A stretch of 34,721 nucleotides of DNA from Desulfobacteraceae bacterium (GTDB taxonomy: Bacteria; Desulfobacterota; Desulfobacteria; Desulfobacterales; Desulfosalsimonadaceae): NCBI GenBank assembly GCA_021737225.1, contig JAIPEJ010000008.1, forward strand, positions 1 through 34,721. Direction: 5' to 3'. How positions within the stretch are numbered: the first letter of the stretch is position 1; each line of letters begins with the position of its first letter. Shown one piece after another: positions 1 through 6,658 of the stretch. Position numbers and translations under genes: made by a program. Below the pieces are notes generated by a model. The model saw only the letters and a program-made list of their open reading frames with translations, was not told the DNA's origin and ran no database searches.

Positions 1-350
1 CGGGCGATGGTCTGGGGCAGGTAAATGTTGAGCGCGACGCAGTCCCGGATAAAACTGTCTGCCACCGGCCGGGTCAGATCCTCCAGGGAAATGCCCAGTT
101 CGTTGGCCCGGGCAATGGCCTTGTCCTCCATGTCCGTGAAGTTGATCAGCCGATCCACCCGGTATCCGAGATATTCCAGGTAGCGCTGGAGGATGTCCTC
201 GAAAAGAAAAGTCCGGTAATTGCCGATATGCGGCCAGTTGTATATGGAGGGGCCGCAGGTGAACATTTTTACCGGCCGGCCGGGTTTCCGGGGGGTAAAC
301 CGGTCTTTTTTCCGGGTCATGGTGTTATGCAGATGCAGGCTGGCGGGCAT
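1..350 (-). CDS. cysS: cysteinyl-tRNA synthetase, N-terminal part (cut by window edge)
   Basis: Not in the ORF track because it has no stop inside the window; I translated it by hand from the ATG at 350. It would charge tRNA-Cys with cysteine in the cytoplasm. The visible ~116 residues carry the class I start of CysS: a zinc-ligand Cys in FTCGPSIYN (about residues 30-38), the HIGH-type ATP motif written here as HIGN (41-44), and NFTDMEDKAI, matching the family's TDVDDKII segment. The HIGN variant and a ~28-residue N-terminal lead before FTCG are slightly unusual. It lies 58 bp after the cupin gene on the same strand, so it may be cotranscribed with the Cys-peptide cassette. It could instead be a CysS-like cysteine ligase, because the KMSKS motif and tRNA-binding end are outside the window. 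The family call is firm; the exact role is less so. Confidence 0.85.
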   Translation of the reverse strand, partial: MPASLHLHNTMTRKKDRFTPRKPGRPVKMFTCGPSIYNWPHIGNYRTFLFEDILQRYLEYLGYRVDRLINFTDMEDKAIARANELGISLEDLTRPVADSFIRDCVALNIYLPQTIA

Positions 351-408
351 TTTCGTATGATCCTCGTTTGATGATGGTTTCAATAGATGTCAGATTTTTC
401 AAAGCCCG

Positions 409-750
409 TCAATGCCCGTGGCCGTGTTCGGAGTGGCCGCCGGCGATGACATACACGGCTTCGCTTTCCCCGGGGTTTTCCAGAAACGCGGTATGATCTT
501 CTGTAATGTGAAAGGCATCGCCCGGGCTCAGGTCTCCGGTTACCGCGCCGGTGACCCGTAAAGTCGCATTTGTTGCCAGAACCATTTCCTCGTGACCGTG
601 GCCGGGCTTGATCAGGCGGTCTTTTTCCCCGGGCTGCAGGATGCCGTAAATCATGTAGCAGGCGTGGCTGCCCGTGTGGTCGGCGCCGAACACGATTTCC
701 CCGTCCTCGGATTTTTCGGCCTGTTTGCGCAGATTGATAAACATATGCAT
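409..750 (-). CDS. small single-domain cupin protein
   Basis: This 113-residue protein has the cupin barrel pattern: PGEKDRLIKPGHGHEEM (about residues 43-59) gives the first metal-binding motif with its H-x-H and E, and LSPGDAFHI (about 81-89) with HTAFLEN gives the second. The C-terminus ends in a His-rich tail (GGHSEHGHGH) that could bind Ni, Zn or Fe. A clear ribosome binding site (cggagga) sits about 8 bases before the ATG. It starts 23 bp after the second radical SAM gene and looks like the last member of the RiPP-like operon. Cupins in such clusters can be metal-dependent oxygenases or isomerases or simple binding proteins; no substrate can be read from the sequence. Confidence 0.8.
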   Translation of the reverse strand: MHMFINLRKQAEKSEDGEIVFGADHTGSHACYMIYGILQPGEKDRLIKPGHGHEEMVLATNATLRVTGAVTGDLSPGDAFHITEDHTAFLENPGESEAVYVIAGGHSEHGHGH

Positions 751-773
751 GGATTTTCCTCCGTTTTTCTATT

Positions 774-1709
774 TTACCGCACGCAGCGCGGATCCGGGGC
801 ATCCATTCGCCCCTGGTACAGATAGCTCATGGCCGGACACCCGCCGTGGCATTGCGGGTGAAGCCGGCAGGTTTGTCTCGGACACGGGTTGCCGGAAAAC
901 CGCCGGAAAAAATTGAGCGTTGGATGGTTCCATATCCCGGAAAAGTCGTGTTCCAGGATATTGCCCAGGCAGAACTCCGGGTACCGGAAAAACAGGTAGC
1001 AGGGATAGACCGAGCCGTCGGGCAGTACCGAGAGCTTGGTGGTGCCGGCCGGACAGCGGGTCTCTGCGAGTTCCGGCGTGTTTTTTGTATCCGGTACGAA
1101 TCCGCCGCAAAAGACCCCGTTTATACCCGGATGCTGCGCCTGCAGCGTTTCAAGGTGATCGCAGAACACGTCAAAGGGTTGGCAGTTTTCAAGATCCGCC
1201 GAATCCGCGGAATCCCTGTAAATCAGGCAGTACTCGATGCCCGGCATGCCGATATAGGGCCTGCAGGCCCCGGGCAGGGGATCGGGACGGGTGAACACGC
1301 TTTTTAAAATAGGGCGGCAGGCCCGGATGTAGGCATCAAGGCCTTGGGGCAGGGTGTCGCTGTTTACGGATATGCCGATGCGCAGCGAGTTTTCGGAAAA
1401 CTGCCGGGAAAGCGCCCGGAGCGCTTCCGGCCGGGTGCCGTTGGAACTCAGGGTGACCCGGAGTCCGTGCTGGCAAATGGCGTCAACCAGCCGGGCAAGC
1501 TCTGGGTGCAGAGTGGGTTCCCCGCCGAGAAAGTCGATGTGTTCAATGCCCAGCCGGCTGCATGCGGATGCCATTTTCTCCACGTCCGCCGGGTCTGCGT
1601 CCGGGGTCTCCGGCAGGCTGCGGTTAAAGCAGAAGCTGCAGGACATATTACAGCCCATGGTGGGGTAGAACTGGATGTATGCGGGTGCTTCAGTTTTTTC
1701 CGGATTCAT
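774..1709 (-). CDS. radical SAM/SPASM domain protein (second enzyme of peptide cassette)
   Basis: 311 residues. The ORF track extends it to 1880, but the first 57 residues there are a shadow of the upstream gene; the start at 1709 (MNPEKTEAP) leaves a 20-base overlap with that gene, typical of translational coupling. The radical SAM cluster motif is CNMSCSFC (CxxxCxxC, about residues 20-27), followed by the GGEPTLHP glycine motif that contacts SAM. A SPASM-type auxiliary Fe-S region follows: CPAGTTKLSVLPDGSVYPC, then a C-terminal CPRQTC...CHGGCPA set. Such enzymes make radical-based crosslinks or other changes in ribosomal peptides. The layout resembles the two-enzyme GeoRSP-type systems of delta-proteobacteria, but I cannot confirm membership. 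Expected substrate: the 20-residue peptide at 3303-3365. Confidence 0.85.
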   Translation of the reverse strand: MNPEKTEAPAYIQFYPTMGCNMSCSFCFNRSLPETPDADPADVEKMASACSRLGIEHIDFLGGEPTLHPELARLVDAICQHGLRVTLSSNGTRPEALRALSRQFSENSLRIGISVNSDTLPQGLDAYIRACRPILKSVFTRPDPLPGACRPYIGMPGIEYCLIYRDSADSADLENCQPFDVFCDHLETLQAQHPGINGVFCGGFVPDTKNTPELAETRCPAGTTKLSVLPDGSVYPCYLFFRYPEFCLGNILEHDFSGIWNHPTLNFFRRFSGNPCPRQTCRLHPQCHGGCPAMSYLYQGRMDAPDPRCVR

Positions 1710-2865
1710 GCTCAACCCCGAACAGGCGGCACATGGCCGGATCCGGTGCAAGCGGGTGCGAAGCCCGGAAACGGCAGCCGCCGCGGCATTCCTGGAGGTA
1801 TTCGCAGTCCCGGCACTCCAGTTCGTCCAGCCGGATGTGGGGCATTTCGCGCCAGCATGCGGCCAGGCTGTCGGCGGCATCCCCCAGGGGACGATCCCGG
1901 TAAAATCCGCATTTGACGGCCTGCCGATCCGGCATGACCGCCATTAAGTGGCGGCCGCAGGCGTACCCGTCCGATGCCCCGTGATACCCGCCGCCGTAGG
2001 CATATTCCATCAAGGGCGCGGCAGTTTCAAAAGGCACGCACAGGTCCGGGTGCTTTGCCAGCGATCCGGTGAGCGTCAGGATATCCACGCCCCATTCCAG
2101 GGCCCCGGTATCCTCGATGAACTTTCGCATTTGTTCGAATTCTTCGATGTTGCCCCTGTGGATCATGGTGGAAAAGGAAATGTCCATGCCCGCGGCCTTT
2201 GCCGCGTGCACGCCCCGCAGGAGTTGGTCAAAGTTGCCTTCGCCCCGCAGGCGTTCATGGCCGGCCTTCCAGCCGTCCATGCTGAACTGGATTTCGTCGG
2301 CATCCAGGCGGCCCGCGTTTTCCGGTGTCACAAGGGTGCCGTTGGTAAACAGGATGCGGCGAATGCCAAGGTCCCGGGTTTGGCGGAGAAAATCGGCCAG
2401 GTGCTTGTAGAGCAGGGGCTCGCCGCCGGAGATCAACAGGCGCAGTCCGCCGCTTTCGGCAAACTGCCGGGTGATGTCCACGGCATCCGAAAGCGGCATC
2501 TCTGATGCGCCGGGCGGTCCCAGATAGCAGTGGCGGCACCTGAGGTTGCACTGGTGCAGCAGGTGGAGCTCAAGGTAGCGAAGAGAGGGACAGTCGCCCA
2601 CATCCACGGAAACGGGAATTTCCGAGGGCCGCTCCAGGGCCTCGAGAATGTCTTCTGCCAGGCAGTACTGCACGAATTCGGCCTCATCTGTGAGTTCGCC
2701 GCCGGTGCGGGTGCCGTTGCACTGCTGCAGAAAATTCAGGGCCCGCGCATCGATTTCGTAAAGCTCGTCTCTGCCGGTGTGGTAGACAAACGGCGTTTCC
2801 AGGTTTTTCAGCGCGGCCTGCGGTGCCAGTCGGAGATAGGCCGAATGCCAGTTGCTTTCGTTCAT
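1690..2865 (-). CDS. radical SAM/SPASM peptide maturase with N-terminal PqqD-like segment
   Basis: 391 residues. The first ~95 residues (LKNLETPFVYHTGRDELYEI...ALNFLQQCNGTRTGGEL) look like a PqqD/RRE fold, the module that binds RiPP leader peptides. The radical SAM core begins at LLHQCNLRCRHCYLGPPG (CxxxCxxC, about residues 109-116) and continues with ISGGEPLLY. The C-terminal SPASM region shows YACGRHLM, AVKCGFYRD and a final CRDCEYLQECRGGCRFRA cluster, enough cysteines for auxiliary 4Fe-4S clusters. Its ATG overlaps the stop of the upstream Cys-rich gene as ATGA. With the adjacent peptide gene it is most simply a RiPP maturase (sactipeptide, ranthipeptide or a new bond type). A heme-synthesis-type radical SAM (AhbC/AhbD/NirJ-like) is an alternative, since those share the architecture, but the Cys-peptide next door argues for RiPP. 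Confidence 0.85.
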   Translation of the reverse strand: MNESNWHSAYLRLAPQAALKNLETPFVYHTGRDELYEIDARALNFLQQCNGTRTGGELTDEAEFVQYCLAEDILEALERPSEIPVSVDVGDCPSLRYLELHLLHQCNLRCRHCYLGPPGASEMPLSDAVDITRQFAESGGLRLLISGGEPLLYKHLADFLRQTRDLGIRRILFTNGTLVTPENAGRLDADEIQFSMDGWKAGHERLRGEGNFDQLLRGVHAAKAAGMDISFSTMIHRGNIEEFEQMRKFIEDTGALEWGVDILTLTGSLAKHPDLCVPFETAAPLMEYAYGGGYHGASDGYACGRHLMAVMPDRQAVKCGFYRDRPLGDAADSLAACWREMPHIRLDELECRDCEYLQECRGGCRFRASHPLAPDPAMCRLFGVEHESGKN

Positions 2866-3218
2866 AAGACGTCTTTTATATCCGCCTGATCAATTATGCG
2901 GTTTTCCAGCAGATGGGCCAGCACGATATAACCGCCGCAGGGCTCCAGGTCGTCTGCGGGCTGCGGGGATTGAAAATCGCAGTCTTCGGCCCTGAATTCG
3001 CATTTCCCGCAAAGGATCTCTCCCAGGTCCTGCCTGCGGGCTTCCCACACGGAGCGGTTTTTTTCTGCCGCATTTACGTGCGCGGTATCAATTTTGCCGG
3101 CGGCAAGCAGCCGTTCGGCAACCCGGGCGCCCAGGCATGCCATTTCCTCTTTTTCGCCCTCGGCAAAAAACATGCACCAGGGCCGGCAGATCCGGTCCTG
3201 AAAATCGACTTTACCCAT
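2862..3218 (-). CDS. Cys-rich accessory protein of the radical SAM peptide cassette
   Basis: 118 residues; I do not recognise the family. The track's longer start (3275) falls inside a hairpin, so I chose the ATG at 3218 (MGKVDFQDR), although it has no strong ribosome binding site. Seven cysteines are arranged as CRPWC near the N-terminus (11, 15), C28 in EEMACLG, CGKCEFRAEDC in the middle, and PCGGYIVLAHLL near the end. This could hold a metal ion or an Fe-S cluster, or the cysteines could be trafficked to or from the peptide. No signal peptide or membrane segment is visible. The stop overlaps the start of the PqqD-like radical SAM gene (ATGA), so the two products are probably made together. 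A role as chaperone or Fe-S donor for the maturase is inference. Confidence 0.7.
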   Translation of the reverse strand: MGKVDFQDRICRPWCMFFAEGEKEEMACLGARVAERLLAAGKIDTAHVNAAEKNRSVWEARRQDLGEILCGKCEFRAEDCDFQSPQPADDLEPCGGYIVLAHLLENRIIDQADIKDVL

Positions 3219-3233
3219 GTGCAGTGCTGCCCT

Positions 3234-3280
3234 ATAAAAACAAATGGCCTGTGCAGGGAATCGATGTCCATACACAGGCC
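3234..3280 (-). terminator. hairpin between peptide gene and enzyme genes (attenuator-like)
   Basis: GGCCTGTG (3246-3253) pairs perfectly with CACAGGCC (3273-3280) around a 19-base loop, inside which gga/tcc around atcgat can extend pairing. On the minus strand the stem is followed by atttgttttta, a U-rich run. It lies 22 bases after the peptide stop and before the Cys-rich gene. It would let most transcripts end after the peptide and so give excess precursor over enzymes. Confidence 0.6.
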
Positions 3281-3302
3281 CGGGTGTTAAAAATGATTTC
3301 TT

Positions 3303-3365
3303 CTAGCAGGAACGTTTACACTTGCAAAGACCGGTGGGTGCTTTTCTGACCTTTTGAATCTTCAT
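3303..3365 (-). CDS. 20-residue Cys-rich peptide, candidate RiPP precursor
   Basis: A short ORF missed as an independent entry in the track. It reads MKIQKVRKAPTGLCKCKRSC and ends in TAG. The evidence that it is real is the near-perfect ribosome binding site gaaaggagg six bases before the ATG, and its place at the head of a run of genes encoding a Cys-rich protein, a PqqD-like radical SAM enzyme and a second radical SAM enzyme. The N-terminal half is basic with no cysteine (leader-like); the last seven residues CKCKRSC hold three cysteines (14, 16, 20) that could become thioether or Fe-S ligands. With no leader cleavage site visible, the product may be used whole. Twenty residues is very short even for a RiPP precursor, comparable to PqqA. 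Function unknown; the precursor role is inference. Confidence 0.65.
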   Translation of the reverse strand: MKIQKVRKAPTGLCKCKRSC

Positions 3366-3457
3366 GATTGGCCTCCTTTCTTCGTGAAAGTAATTGATCC
3401 GGGCAATTAAAGCCGCATTTCTGACAGCGCGCAGGCTGCCGGTCGCGTTCTTCGCGA

Positions 3458-3476
3458 TGTTATTTATAAAATAACA
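3458..3476. promoter_or_regulatory. 19-bp AT-rich palindrome upstream of the peptide gene
   Basis: TGTTATTTATAAAATAACA has 8-bp perfect arms around a 3-base centre. It sits in the gap before the peptide gene, about 95 bases from its ATG, so it could be an operator for the cassette. It also supplies the U-rich tract of the preceding terminator, so chance AT symmetry is possible. Confidence 0.35.
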
Positions 3477-3493
3477 GCCCGGGATACGGCTGT
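3474..3493 (-). terminator. intrinsic terminator after the GNAT gene
   Basis: On the minus strand ACAGCC and GGCTGT form a 6-bp stem with an 8-base loop, followed by tattttataaat. The stem begins at the GNAT stop codon. It separates the acetyltransferase operon from the peptide cassette. Confidence 0.55.
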
Positions 3494-3996
3494 CAATAAA
3501 CCGGGACGAGATTTCTCTGCATGGGAATGTAGCGGATTCCGTTGATGATCTTTTCCGGCGGATTCGGGGTGAATCCCAGGTGCCGGTAGGCGGGCACTGC
3601 ATTTGGAGAGGCATTCACGGTTACCGCCTCCAGGCCCGGGTTTTTCTGCATGCACCGGTTAAGCGCGCATGCCAGAAGCTGCCGGCCGATGCCCGTCTGC
3701 TGGTATGCGGATTTGACAAAAAACATGGATATATGCCGATGGTCCCGGATTTCGATCATGCCCACCGGCTGGCGGTCCTGCCGGGCCACCCAGACAAAAT
3801 GCGCGTGTTTGGAGCGAAAGGCCATTTCCTTGAGACTGGCGTATTTTTTAAACTCCGCGACCCCCTGGCTGGAATACAGGGGTGCAATCGCGGCCGCAAA
3901 ACTCGACAGGACCATTTCGATCACGGCGCTTTCCTCGCCCGCACGCAAGGGGCCGTATTCGATGGGTTCCGCCCGGGGTTTGGATTGGTGCTTCAT
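3493..3996 (-). CDS. GNAT family N-acetyltransferase
   Basis: 167 residues. It would transfer an acetyl group from acetyl-CoA to an amine; the substrate is not readable. The GNAT core is visible: the strand HFVWVARQDRQPVGMIEIRD (about 66-85) is motif D/A, FFVKSAYQQTGIGRQLLACAL (about 92-112) carries the acetyl-CoA pyrophosphate loop Q-x-x-G-I-G-x-x-L, and ASPNAVPAYRHLGF (about 129-142) is motif B. Its ATG overlaps the stop of the upstream DUF4213/DUF364 gene as ATGA, so the two are cotranslated. A terminator follows at once, so I do not count it as part of the radical SAM peptide cassette although it is next to it. Confidence 0.85.
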   Translation of the reverse strand: MKHQSKPRAEPIEYGPLRAGEESAVIEMVLSSFAAAIAPLYSSQGVAEFKKYASLKEMAFRSKHAHFVWVARQDRQPVGMIEIRDHRHISMFFVKSAYQQTGIGRQLLACALNRCMQKNPGLEAVTVNASPNAVPAYRHLGFTPNPPEKIINGIRYIPMQRNLVPVY

Positions 3997-4748
3997 TGGC
4001 TGCTGACCGCAATGTTGACTTTTTGGATTACGCCCTTGAACCTGCGCATGCCTCCGCCGCAGCTGACAATGTGCAGCAGTTCGGCCGGGCGGGTCACCAG
4101 CACGCCCGAAAGCCCGGTAACCGGATAGTCTGTAAACAGACCGGGCAGCAGCGGCGTGGATGCACCCAGCAGGATTACACAGCGGCAGTTGGATGCCTGG
4201 TCAATGATTCGGTCAAACGTGTGGTTGATAATCGAGGTGGCCGTGAAAAGGCAAACCGTACACTCCGGCAGTTGATCCGGAATCTCCGCGGCGGGCTGCA
4301 GCATCCCGGAAGGGGCGTCGATCTGTTCGAATATGGTCAGCCGGGCCCCGGTATCCCGGACATTTTTCACCAGGGGGGCGAAGTGGCCGACCATGCCCAC
4401 GTGGTCGGCCGGGCCGAGTTTGACCGCATTGAGCACGTCCCCGGTGTCGTGCTCCGGGGCCGGGGTGTTGGCCAGCGCATTGGCGGCGGCCAGGCCGATG
4501 GCGGTTTCAAGCGGTTCTGCGGATGTCACGAATGTCAGCAGTTCGTCGGCCTTTCGGCCGGTCAGGGGCAGCATGCCCGTAAAAGTCGTGCAGCTCGGCC
4601 GAAGATGCCGGATCGGGGTGCAGGCAACCCCGGTCTGCCCGTTTTCCAGCATTACGGCGGTATACCCCAGCCCGATGCGCACGTCCGCGATCCGGTTTTC
4701 GGATGCCGGCCCGAGCAGATGGTCTTTGATGCGTTGCTGAATACCCAT
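3993..4748 (-). CDS. DUF4213/DUF364 domain protein (putative heavy-metal chelation family)
   Basis: 251 residues. The N-terminal part (about 1-90: ADVRIGLGYTAVMLENGQTGVACT) fits DUF4213 and the C-terminal Rossmann-like half (KLGPADHVGMVGHFAPLV, LTIFEQIDAP, ATSIINHTFDRII, CVILLGASTPLLPGLF) fits DUF364. This family is described as a putative metal-chelatase-like domain and is often found near molybdenum/tungsten or siderophore-like genes; the biochemical role is not settled. The short C-rich motif IVSCGGGMRRFKGVIQKVN closes the protein. It is coupled to the GNAT gene downstream (ATGA overlap). No signal peptide. The family call is fairly sure; the function is not. Confidence 0.8.
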   Translation of the reverse strand: MGIQQRIKDHLLGPASENRIADVRIGLGYTAVMLENGQTGVACTPIRHLRPSCTTFTGMLPLTGRKADELLTFVTSAEPLETAIGLAAANALANTPAPEHDTGDVLNAVKLGPADHVGMVGHFAPLVKNVRDTGARLTIFEQIDAPSGMLQPAAEIPDQLPECTVCLFTATSIINHTFDRIIDQASNCRCVILLGASTPLLPGLFTDYPVTGLSGVLVTRPAELLHIVSCGGGMRRFKGVIQKVNIAVSSQ

Positions 4749-4995
4749 GATGTGAAGAACCGCGCTTAATAATGATAGGCCTGTAAAAAAGTCTTTTTTA
4801 CAGGCAGTGTTAAGTTTTAAGTGATTAAGTGTTTAAGTAAAATTAAAGCGTTATATTTTCATTGCTTGCCGGTGGTGCGGGAAAGCGGGTTTCCGAGCGG
4901 AAATTGAGGCTCGCATAGGCTCTTGGAGCGAGCAAACGCCTTTTTCGCGCCGCCGATCAGCCAATGTGCTTACGGATTCATGAATTTTTTATTTA
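4749..4995. other. intergenic stretch with inverted repeats
   Basis: No gene seen in this 247-bp gap. It contains a perfect 12-bp inverted repeat (GCCTGTAAAAAA / TTTTTTACAGGC, see separate entry), a small hairpin TTTCC-gagc-GGAAA at 4890-4903, and GCTCGC/GCGAGC at 4909-4933. The plus-strand track ORF 4923-5111 runs through the phosphoesterase gene and is a shadow. Confidence 0.5.
4779..4805. terminator. perfect 12-bp inverted repeat, probable terminator
   Basis: GCCTGTAAAAAA and TTTTTTACAGGC with a 3-base loop (GTC). The A/T blocks are inside the stem rather than after it, so it is not a textbook terminator in either direction, but it lies between the phosphoesterase and the DUF4213 gene, where one is expected. 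Confidence 0.45.
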
Positions 4996-6180
4996 TCATT
5001 CCGGCGCTTTTTCCACAAGCCGAATCACCGCAATCTCCGGGCGGCCCGTGGTCCGCATGGGCGGTCCCCAGGAGCCGACACCGCAGGAGGTATAAAGATA
5101 AAACCCGTTGATTTTTGTCAGTCCGTAATCCCTGCCCCTGTAAAGCAGCCGGGTAAGCAGGTTCACGGGAAAAACCTGGCCGTGATGGGTGTGGCCGGAG
5201 AGCTGCAAATCCATATCGAGCTTTTGATTCAGGGCATAGGCGGTATCCGGCCGCCAGTAGTTGGCATTGTGCTGCTGCTGCATGCCGCCGGCGTTTTTCG
5301 CCATTTCCGTGGGGGTATGAAACATGGCGATGCGGACACTGCCCGGGGTTTTTTGTGGCTGCAGGTTCTTTATTTCCGAAGGATCGGCAATGCCCGGGTA
5401 GCTCACGCCGATGATTTCCAGGCCGGCGATTTCTAAGGTTTCATCGTCTAAGACGCGCAGCGGGGTTTTGCTGATGATTTCAAGGGATTTTTCGATGCCC
5501 GCGTAGTGTTCGTGGTTGCCGGTGACAAAAAAGGTGCCATGCGATGCCCGGAGCTCGTCCAGGGGAGCCACGTTTTCTGCATAGTTCCCGCCCATGCCGT
5601 CGAGCAGATCCCCGGTGACCAGCACCAGTTCCGGATTCAGGGCGTTGATCCGGTTTACCACCCGGGCGGCAAACGCTTTTTGATGAAAAAACCCCAGGTG
5701 CAGATCCGAGATATGGACGATCGTGGTGTTTTTCCATGATTCCGGCAGGCTTTGCACGGGCACGGCCACATGTCTGAGCGCCGGGTGGAATGCGGCCCAT
5801 ATGCCGTAGCCGGTGCCCAGTATAGCGATTGCCAAGGCTGCGGCGGCAATCGTCTTGGCGGAAACCGATATCCCGGTGACCCGGGCCGCGGCCAGCAAAA
5901 GCCAGGCTGCGGCAGCGGCGGCAAGGCAATGGATTACAAAGCCCGTCCACACGGCAGCAAACTTGTAATAGGCAACCGTCCAGAGGTTTTCCCGCCAGTG
6001 AAGGGCGATAAACGCGGTGATAAAGGTAAAGCTCAGCACCGCCATGGCCGTGTACAGGAGGATTTTCACCTGCGGGCGGCTGATCTGGAAAAAATGCATG
6101 AAGCTTTTAAAGACCGCGAAATGAATCCCCAGCATCAGGCAGATCAGGGCTGCCGGGAAGAAAAGAAGTTTCATGTTCAT
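4996..6180 (-). CDS. membrane-anchored metallophosphoesterase (YkuE/YaeI-like)
   Basis: 394 residues. The first ~140 residues hold four hydrophobic segments (LLFFPAALICLML, ILLYTAMAVLSFTFITAFIAL, VIHCLAAAAAAWLLLAA, TIAAAALAIAILGTG), then a calcineurin-like phosphoesterase domain: HISDLHLG (about 155-162), GDLLDG, GNHEHY, MFHTP and SGHTHHGQVFP provide the full two-metal ligand set. Relatives such as YkuE and YaeI cleave phosphoester or lipid-pyrophosphate bonds (lipid A precursors in the LpxG/YaeI group); the substrate here is unknown. The catalytic domain follows the membrane segments. It begins 33 bp after the PPC gene on the same strand. All active-site residues are present. Confidence 0.85.
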   Translation of the reverse strand: MNMKLLFFPAALICLMLGIHFAVFKSFMHFFQISRPQVKILLYTAMAVLSFTFITAFIALHWRENLWTVAYYKFAAVWTGFVIHCLAAAAAAWLLLAAARVTGISVSAKTIAAAALAIAILGTGYGIWAAFHPALRHVAVPVQSLPESWKNTTIVHISDLHLGFFHQKAFAARVVNRINALNPELVLVTGDLLDGMGGNYAENVAPLDELRASHGTFFVTGNHEHYAGIEKSLEIISKTPLRVLDDETLEIAGLEIIGVSYPGIADPSEIKNLQPQKTPGSVRIAMFHTPTEMAKNAGGMQQQHNANYWRPDTAYALNQKLDMDLQLSGHTHHGQVFPVNLLTRLLYRGRDYGLTKINGFYLYTSCGVGSWGPPMRTTGRPEIAVIRLVEKAPE

Positions 6181-6213
6181 GCTTTTCCAGGTACTTTCGG
6201 GCTTTCAGGTGTC

Positions 6214-6645
6214 TTACAACCGCCACAGGGGCAGTCCGGTTTCCTCGTCAAAACTGCGTTCAAATGCCGGGCCTTCAAAGGATTCGATGACGATTTCACA
6301 CGCGAAAACCACGGTACCCGGAGCGACGTGTCCGCCGTACGCATTTCCGGCATCATCTGCCAGGGTGATGTGGGCATGGACCATGGGCTCGCCGTCTTTG
6401 AGCGAGATATTTCCCGAGAGATTGAGGATTTCCAGGGCCTGATCGATTGTGAAAAACCGATATTCCCGGGTTTTCTGGTTATAGTAAGCCAGGCGCGCGC
6501 GCTGGACCGCGCCTATCGCCTGAATCCGTCCGAGCCGGATGTTTTCCTTGTTGCAGGTTTGCGTGATTTCCTCCAGCAGATCGGCGCCGTGCTGCAGTTT
6601 GCCCATGTAGACTTGCTGCGGGCTGATTTTTTTCATCATGGCCAT
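6214..6645 (-). CDS. PPC (DUF296) domain protein
   Basis: 143 residues from the ATG at 6645; the track start at 6693 overlaps the rubrerythrin end, while 6645 has a good ribosome binding site (caggag, 6-base gap). The whole protein is one PPC/DUF296 domain: GADLLEEITQTCNKENIRLGRIQAIGAVQRARLAYY at the start, then PMVHAHITLADDAGNAYGGHVAPGTVVFACEIVI with the conserved H-x-H and GGH that bind a metal in bacterial members. Plant relatives are AT-hook DNA-binding proteins; bacterial stand-alone forms have no AT-hook and no proven function. It follows rubrerythrin with a 13-base gap and is likely in the same transcript. Confidence 0.8.
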   Translation of the reverse strand: MAMMKKISPQQVYMGKLQHGADLLEEITQTCNKENIRLGRIQAIGAVQRARLAYYNQKTREYRFFTIDQALEILNLSGNISLKDGEPMVHAHITLADDAGNAYGGHVAPGTVVFACEIVIESFEGPAFERSFDEETGLPLWRL

Positions 6646-6658
6646 ATCTTCTCCTGCA

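Noticed and set aside
774-1880. 368-aa version of the second radical SAM enzyme
   Set aside because: The added 57 residues are the other frame of the upstream enzyme's SPASM region; the start at 1709 is better supported.
3303-3614. 103-aa frame ending in the Cys-rich peptide
   Set aside because: Its upstream part runs through the GNAT terminator and gene; the strong ribosome binding site is directly before the internal ATG at 3365.
3493-4748. GNAT and DUF4213/DUF364 genes as part of the peptide cassette
   Set aside because: A terminator at 3474-3493 and a separate palindrome-containing gap divide them from the peptide gene, so joint function is not supported.
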